Of a stretch of DNA of 8,413 nucleotides, positions 4,932 through 8,413 are shown piece after piece. The notes under the pieces were generated by a model. It was given only the letters and a program-made list of their open reading frames with translations, made no database searches and was not told the origin of the DNA. Source of the DNA: an uncultured Candidatus Saccharibacteria bacterium (GTDB lineage Bacteria > Patescibacteriota > Saccharimonadia > Saccharimonadales > Saccharimonadaceae); contig CAJZFK010000026.1 in the NCBI GenBank assembly GCA_915070155.1, positions 1 to 8,413 on the forward strand, read 5' to 3'. A program made the translations under genes and the position numbers. Each line of letters starts with the position of its first letter. Within the stretch, counting starts at the first letter, position 1.

Positions 4932-7745
4932 TTAAAGTATCTTTTTCAGATATTTGCCAGTGAACGAATTTGACACTTTGGCGATATCTTCAGGCGTACC
5001 GCAAGCCACAACGGTACCGCCGCCAATTCCACCCTCTGGACCCATATCAATTATCCAGTCAGCTGACTTTATGACGTCCAAATTATGCTCAATGATAATC
5101 ATACTATTACCGCCCTCAACCAATTGCCGTAAAATCCCCAACAGTCGCTTTACGTCAGCAGAATGAAGCCCGGTGGTCGGCTCGTCCAGAATGTACATAG
5201 TTTTTCCAGTGGAACGCTTGGAGAGTTCCGTTGCCAATTTAATTCGCTGCGCCTCACCGCCTGAAAAAGTAGTTGCTGGCTGACCAAGTTTAATATAGCC
5301 AAGCCCAACCTCAACCAATGTCTGAAGTTTACGTGCAATATTCGGCACACTGTCAAAAAACTCCGCCGCTTGATCAATTGTCATATCCAGAACATCAGCA
5401 ATCGTCTTGTCTTTATACTTAATTTCCAGCGCCTCGCGATTATAACGCTTGCCGTGACATTCGTCACATTGAACGTAAACGTCCGGCAAAAAGTGCATTT
5501 CAATTTTTATCACACCATCACCCTGACAATTTTCACAGCGGCCGCCTTTAACGTTAAAGCTAAATCGTCCAGATTTATAGCCTCGGACATTAGCCTCGGG
5601 TGTGCTAGCAAAAAGTTCGCGAATCGGCGTAAAAATCCCAGTATATGTTGCTGGATTAGAGCGCGGCGTTCGACCAATTGGCGACTGATCTATGACAATC
5701 GTCTTATCAAGCAAATTCACGCCTTCTATAGCGTCGTGCAACCCTGGCGCTGTCGTTGCGCGATTAAGTTCCGCTGCTAATTCCCGCGCCACAATGTCAT
5801 TCACAAGCGTCGACTTTCCGCTACCAGAAACACCAGACACTACAGTCATCAAACCCAAAGGAAACTCCACATCAATGTTCTTAAGATTATTTTCGCGAGC
5901 GCCACGAACAATCAACTTTCTATCTTTCACGACTTTGCGACGCTTTTTCGGAACGGCAATTTTTTCCGCCCCAGATAAATAGCGACCCGTTATACTATTC
6001 TTATTTTTCGCAACAATTTCAGGCGTCCCCATTGCCACTACTTGACCGCCATTCACACCAGCTCCCGGTCCCATATCAACCAGAAAATCACTCTGACGAA
6101 TCGTGTCCTCGTCGTGCTCAACCACCAGCACAGAATTGCCCAAATCACGAAGGCGCTTCAACATATCAATCAACTTGTCGTTGTCACGTTGATGAAGTCC
6201 AATTGACGGCTCGTCCAGCACATAAAGCACACCCTGAAGTCCAGCGCCAATTTGCGTCGCCAAGCGAATTCGTTGTGCCTCGCCACCACTCAACGTGTTA
6301 GCCGCTCGGCTTAGTTCCAAGTAGTTCAGCCCAACATTACTCATAAACGCCAAACGAGATTTGATTTCCTTCACAATCAAGCGAGCAATCGTCATTTCTT
6401 GCTCAGTCAATTGAAGCTTATTATCAAACAAATCCAACGCGTCATCAACACTCAAATCGCACACGTCAACGATATTCAATTCATGAACCGTCACCGCCAA
6501 AACCACAGGTTTCAGGCGCGCACCTTTACAAGCATAACAATCCCTCTCGCGCATAAATCGCTCAATATCTCGCCGCATAAAATCGCTATCAGTTTCCTTC
6601 CAGCGTCGCTCCAGATTAGGAATAACGCCCTCGTAAGTCGTATCATAATGCCGACCGCCACCCAAATCAACGCGATATTTTTGGTCGCCAGTTCCGTACA
6701 ATATTTTATGTTTAGCATCATCAGAAAGCTTGCCTACGGGAATTTTCAAACTAAATCCGTGAGCTTCAGCAACAGACGCCAATCGCTTCATATTCCAAGC
6801 GTCAGAATTCATTCGATTATACGGTCGAATTGCGCCTTCGGAAATTGTCAAATTGTTATTAAAGACCAATTCTGGATCGACCTCCAACCTCGACCCCAAA
6901 CCCGTACACACAGGACAAGCTCCCTGCGGCGCGTTAAAACTAAACAATCGCGGCTCCAGCTCTGGGATATCGACATCAGGATGGTCAACACAAGCGTATC
7001 TCTGCGAAAATGCTTTCACTTCATCACTGTCCGCATCTAAAACCTCGATAACTCCCTGACCCAAATCCAACGCCTGCTCAACGCTCTGACTCAGTCGAGA
7101 TCGCATTTCCGCCGTCAACGCCAGCCTATCAACCACCAGCTCGATGTTATGCTTGTAGCTTTTTTGCAGCTCCGGAAATTCATCCAGCGCGTACACCACG
7201 CCGTCCACGCGAACCCTGGCATAACCAAGTCGCTGATATTGCTCCGGAATGTGCGCAAACTCACCTTTTTTATTCTTAACAATTGGCGCCAATAGCAGAA
7301 TTCGCTTATCGACAAATTGTCGTAGAATCTCGTCAATAATCACCTCGGTCGTGCGACGCGTCACTTCATTGCCACAAATCGGACAATGCGGCACGCCAAT
7401 TCGCGCAAACAAAAGCCTCAGATAATCATAAATTTCTGTCACCGTAGCTACGGTCGAACGCGGATTGCGGCTGGTCGACTTCTGGTCAATTGAAATCGCT
7501 GGGCTAAGCCCTTCAATCGAATCAACATCAGGCTTATCCATTGTGCCCAAAAATTGACGCGCATACGAATTAAGACTCTCCATATAACGGCGCTGACCTT
7601 CGGCGTAAATCGTGTCAAATGCCAAACTAGATTTCCCAGAACCACTAAGCCCAGTAATCACCACCAGCTGATCTCGCGGAATCTCAATATCTACATTTTT
7701 CAGATTGTGCTCACGAGCACCTTTAACACGAATTACCTCTGTCAT
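4932..7745 (-). CDS. uvrA: Excinuclease ABC subunit A (UvrA)
   Basis: This 937-residue protein, full length for the family (E. coli about 940), is the damage-recognition ATPase of nucleotide excision repair. It dimerises and loads UvrB onto lesions. It has two ABC ATPase halves. Half 1 has Walker A 'GLSGSGKSS' (32-40), signature 'SGGEAQR' from S486 and Walker B Glu E512 in 'VLDEPSIGLHQ'. Half 2 has Walker A around K644 in 'GVSGSGKST', signature from S828 and Walker B Glu E855 in 'ILDEPTTGLHS'. Zinc sites are visible: C121/C124, C277/C280 with a later 'CYAC' near 410, and the classical C737/C740 plus C760/C763. The opening MTEVIRVKGAREHNLKN matches the family start. No uvrB or uvrC is nearby and no LexA-type SOS box was seen upstream. 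A TATAAT lies 9 bases before the ATG without a Shine-Dalgarno. Confidence 0.98.
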   Translation of the reverse strand: MTEVIRVKGAREHNLKNVDIEIPRDQLVVITGLSGSGKSSLAFDTIYAEGQRRYMESLNSYARQFLGTMDKPDVDSIEGLSPAISIDQKSTSRNPRSTVATVTEIYDYLRLLFARIGVPHCPICGNEVTRRTTEVIIDEILRQFVDKRILLLAPIVKNKKGEFAHIPEQYQRLGYARVRVDGVVYALDEFPELQKSYKHNIELVVDRLALTAEMRSRLSQSVEQALDLGQGVIEVLDADSDEVKAFSQRYACVDHPDVDIPELEPRLFSFNAPQGACPVCTGLGSRLEVDPELVFNNNLTISEGAIRPYNRMNSDAWNMKRLASVAEAHGFSLKIPVGKLSDDAKHKILYGTGDQKYRVDLGGGRHYDTTYEGVIPNLERRWKETDSDFMRRDIERFMRERDCYACKGARLKPVVLAVTVHELNIVDVCDLSVDDALDLFDNKLQLTEQEMTIARLIVKEIKSRLAFMSNVGLNYLELSRAANTLSGGEAQRIRLATQIGAGLQGVLYVLDEPSIGLHQRDNDKLIDMLKRLRDLGNSVLVVEHDEDTIRQSDFLVDMGPGAGVNGGQVVAMGTPEIVAKNKNSITGRYLSGAEKIAVPKKRRKVVKDRKLIVRGARENNLKNIDVEFPLGLMTVVSGVSGSGKSTLVNDIVARELAAELNRATTAPGLHDAIEGVNLLDKTIVIDQSPIGRTPRSNPATYTGIFTPIRELFASTPEANVRGYKSGRFSFNVKGGRCENCQGDGVIKIEMHFLPDVYVQCDECHGKRYNREALEIKYKDKTIADVLDMTIDQAAEFFDSVPNIARKLQTLVEVGLGYIKLGQPATTFSGGEAQRIKLATELSKRSTGKTMYILDEPTTGLHSADVKRLLGILRQLVEGGNSMIIIEHNLDVIKSADWIIDMGPEGGIGGGTVVACGTPEDIAKVSNSFTGKYLKKIL

Positions 7746-7754
7746 AACCGCTAT

Positions 7755-7760
7755 ATTATA
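7755..7760 (-). promoter_or_regulatory. -10 box (TATAAT) of uvrA
   Basis: A perfect TATAAT reads from 7760 to 7755, ending 9 bases before the uvrA ATG at 7745. Transcription should therefore begin only about 2-3 bases upstream of the ATG. No Shine-Dalgarno and no convincing -35 are seen. The 121-base gap 7746-7866 holds this promoter and the divergent one for the small membrane protein; nothing else was recognised in it. Confidence 0.55.
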
Positions 7761-7830
7761 CAGGTTTTTGACAATTTTTTCCAGTCCAAATATCGACGCA
7801 AATCAGAGTTAAAACACATTACGCTTATGA

Positions 7831-7859
7831 TTGCAAGTCAATATCTTATTTGCTACAGT
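7831..7859 (+). promoter_or_regulatory. Promoter of the small membrane protein gene, predicted leaderless
   Basis: TTGCAA (7831-7836), 17 bp, then TACAGT (7854-7859) preceded by TGC (7851-7853) gives a -35 match and an extended -10. The -10 ends 7 bases before the ATG at 7867. No Shine-Dalgarno lies between them. The TTG at 7831, which could be mistaken for a start codon, is better read as part of the -35. Confidence 0.5.
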
Positions 7860-7866
7860 TAGATCT

Positions 7867-8253
7867 ATGAGAAAGCTGGGCATTTACTTAGTTATAACAC
7901 TCGGAGCGATACTACTCGCGCCTTTTGTAATTGACCAGCTATTTTTCTTCTTTTTCCTAGGAAAAGTCCCATTCACAAATATTCATTTGCCAGCAATTTT
8001 AATGGTTGTTTTTTGGGCAGTTATCATACCATTGAGCATCATCCTCAGAAAATCACTTTCTGCCATATTTTGGAAGTCCATTAATATCGCTAGCGAACTA
8101 GCTCAACGACGAATCAATAGAAAAATCCGCTATTTTACACCGAATCAAAAAAGCGAACTCATCTTATTATCAATTTATATTCTTTCCAATATGAAAAAGA
8201 GCGAGCCTGATCATGAAGTCGAATCTCAAAAGCTCGCTCCGTCTATGACTTAA
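7867..8253 (+). CDS. Small two-helix membrane protein of unknown function
   Basis: I do not recognise this 128-residue protein. It begins MRKLG with a positively charged N-terminus followed by a long hydrophobic helix (about 7-31, including the run F-F-F-F-F). A short polar turn 'GKVPFTNIH' leads to a second helix (about 41-60). The remaining roughly 65 residues are soluble, helical and basic in the first part ('AQRRINRKIRYF'), ending in a polar acidic tail. The charge pattern suggests both ends are cytoplasmic. The start at 7867 is chosen because a TACAGT extended -10 lies 7 bases before it; a TTG at 7831 would overlap the promoter and add 12 residues. It is divergent from uvrA and apparently a single-gene unit. 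The composition and clean frame support a real gene; the function is open. Confidence 0.72.
   Translation: MRKLGIYLVITLGAILLAPFVIDQLFFFFFLGKVPFTNIHLPAILMVVFWAVIIPLSIILRKSLSAIFWKSINIASELAQRRINRKIRYFTPNQKSELILLSIYILSNMKKSEPDHEVESQKLAPSMT
8199..8239. repeat. 8-bp inverted repeat GAGCGAGC / GCTCGCTC within the 3' end of the membrane protein gene
   Basis: GAGCGAGC (8199-8206) and GCTCGCTC (8232-8239) are exact reverse complements separated by 25 bases. The GC-rich arms stand out in AT-rich surroundings. A T-run (TTAATTTTTAA) follows about 11 bases later, past the stop codon. This could be part of an imperfect terminator, but the long loop and the gap to the T-run make that weak. Confidence 0.35.
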
Positions 8254-8288
8254 TTTTTAATCATCCTTAAAACTTATCTATCACTCAA

Positions 8289-8301
8289 CCTATCAAATAG
8301 G
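8289..8301. terminator. Small hairpin CCTAT-CAA-ATAGG between convergent genes
   Basis: A 5-bp stem with a 3-base loop sits between the stop of the membrane protein gene (8253) and the stop of the opposing partial gene (8343-8341). The position suits a bidirectional terminator, but the stem is short and no strong U-run follows in either direction. Apart from this, 8254-8340 shows nothing I can name. Confidence 0.25.
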
Positions 8302-8340
8302 CATCCTCATTTATGTAAACAACTATGATAAAAACAGACT

Positions 8341-8413
8341 TCAACTATCAACAGAAGACAAGACCGATTCCAGCCATAATTGCAATTCTTGCAAAATAAA
8401 CTGCTGTTCATCA
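8341..8413 (-). CDS. C-terminal fragment of an unidentified protein cut by the window edge
   Basis: Reading leftward from 8412, 23 sense codons end in TGA at 8343-8341. The peptide starts DEQQFILQELQLWLESVLSS and ends VDS, a convincing acidic amphipathic helix as often found at protein ends. Convergent placement with the membrane protein gene leaves an 87-base gap, which is reasonable here. No family can be named from so short a piece. A competing 24-codon ORF exists on the other strand (8325-8399), so the call is moderate. Confidence 0.5.
   Translation of the reverse strand, partial: DEQQFILQELQLWLESVLSSVDS

Noticed and set aside
6399..7040. A 213-codon open frame on the plus strand
   Set aside because: It lies wholly inside uvrA on the opposite strand, has no promoter or Shine-Dalgarno and gives a low-complexity basic peptide with no domain; it is a shadow of the uvrA coding pattern.
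7746..7866. LexA/SOS box upstream of uvrA
   Set aside because: No CGAAC-N-GTTCG-like or CTGT-N8-ACAG palindrome was found in the intergenic region.
8325..8399. A 24-codon plus-strand ORF starting MIKTDF and ending AILAK
   Set aside because: There is no -10 at the spacing seen for real genes here and no Shine-Dalgarno, and it conflicts with the more protein-like minus-strand C-terminal fragment.
1..8413. tRNA, rRNA, CRISPR arrays or insertion sequences
   Set aside because: No cloverleaf with a conserved TTCGA-type arm, no regularly spaced direct repeats and no transposase or terminal repeats were seen by eye.

Overview
This window looks like a stretch of a compact, AT-leaning bacterial chromosome. 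Intergenic gaps are very short, genes overlap by a base or sit 1-2 bases apart, and TAA, TAG and TGA all appear as ordinary stops. The gene set (DUF488, HD hydrolase, cysteine-free uracil-DNA glycosylase-like protein, CPPC thioredoxin, Fur-family regulator, lone ABC half-exporter, DedA, UvrA) and several SD-less, apparently leaderless starts are compatible with a reduced-genome Candidatus Saccharibacteria (TM7)-type organism. That placement is an inference from gene content and style; nothing in the window proves it.

Layout. Bases 1-69 (minus) hold the first 23 codons of a DUF488/YeaO-like gene cut by the window edge. Bases 136-855 (minus) encode an HD-domain phosphohydrolase. Bases 953-2269 (minus) are a tight operon read fur-family regulator, thioredoxin, UDG-like protein. 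The first two genes overlap by one base (TAATG) and the last two are one base apart. A near-perfect 21-bp palindrome covers the -10 of this operon, so autoregulation by the Fur-family protein is likely. Bases 2322-4241 (plus) hold a divergent unit with a good sigma70-type promoter, a 14-codon leader ORF containing Arg-Trp-Arg, and then a full ABC half-exporter best started at a TTG behind a Shine-Dalgarno sequence. Bases 4279-4929 (plus) encode a DedA-family membrane protein with its own extended -10 promoter. It converges, with only 2 bases between the stops, on uvrA (4932-7745, minus). Bases 7867-8253 (plus) encode a small unrecognised two-helix membrane protein divergent from uvrA. Bases 8341-8413 (minus) probably hold the C-terminal end of another gene.

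How the parts may work together. The fur-trx-udg operon joins a metal- or redox-type regulator, a thiol-disulfide carrier and a possible base-excision enzyme, which suggests an oxidative/DNA-damage theme; uvrA is a second DNA-repair gene nearby. The ABC exporter and DedA belong to the envelope (substrate export; lipid carrier or phospholipid turnover).

The most interesting signal is the exporter leader. It has a near-leaderless mini-ORF encoding MNSRWRVPLIYIFE, whose R-W-R fits the known macrolide-arrest motif (R/K-X-R/K). A hairpin lies over it, and a segment of the same mini-ORF can pair with the exporter's Shine-Dalgarno sequence. Together these suggest drug-responsive translational attenuation. 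The second signal is that first genes of transcription units carry a -10 hexamer ending 6-9 bases before the ATG and no Shine-Dalgarno, whereas internal genes can have a good one.
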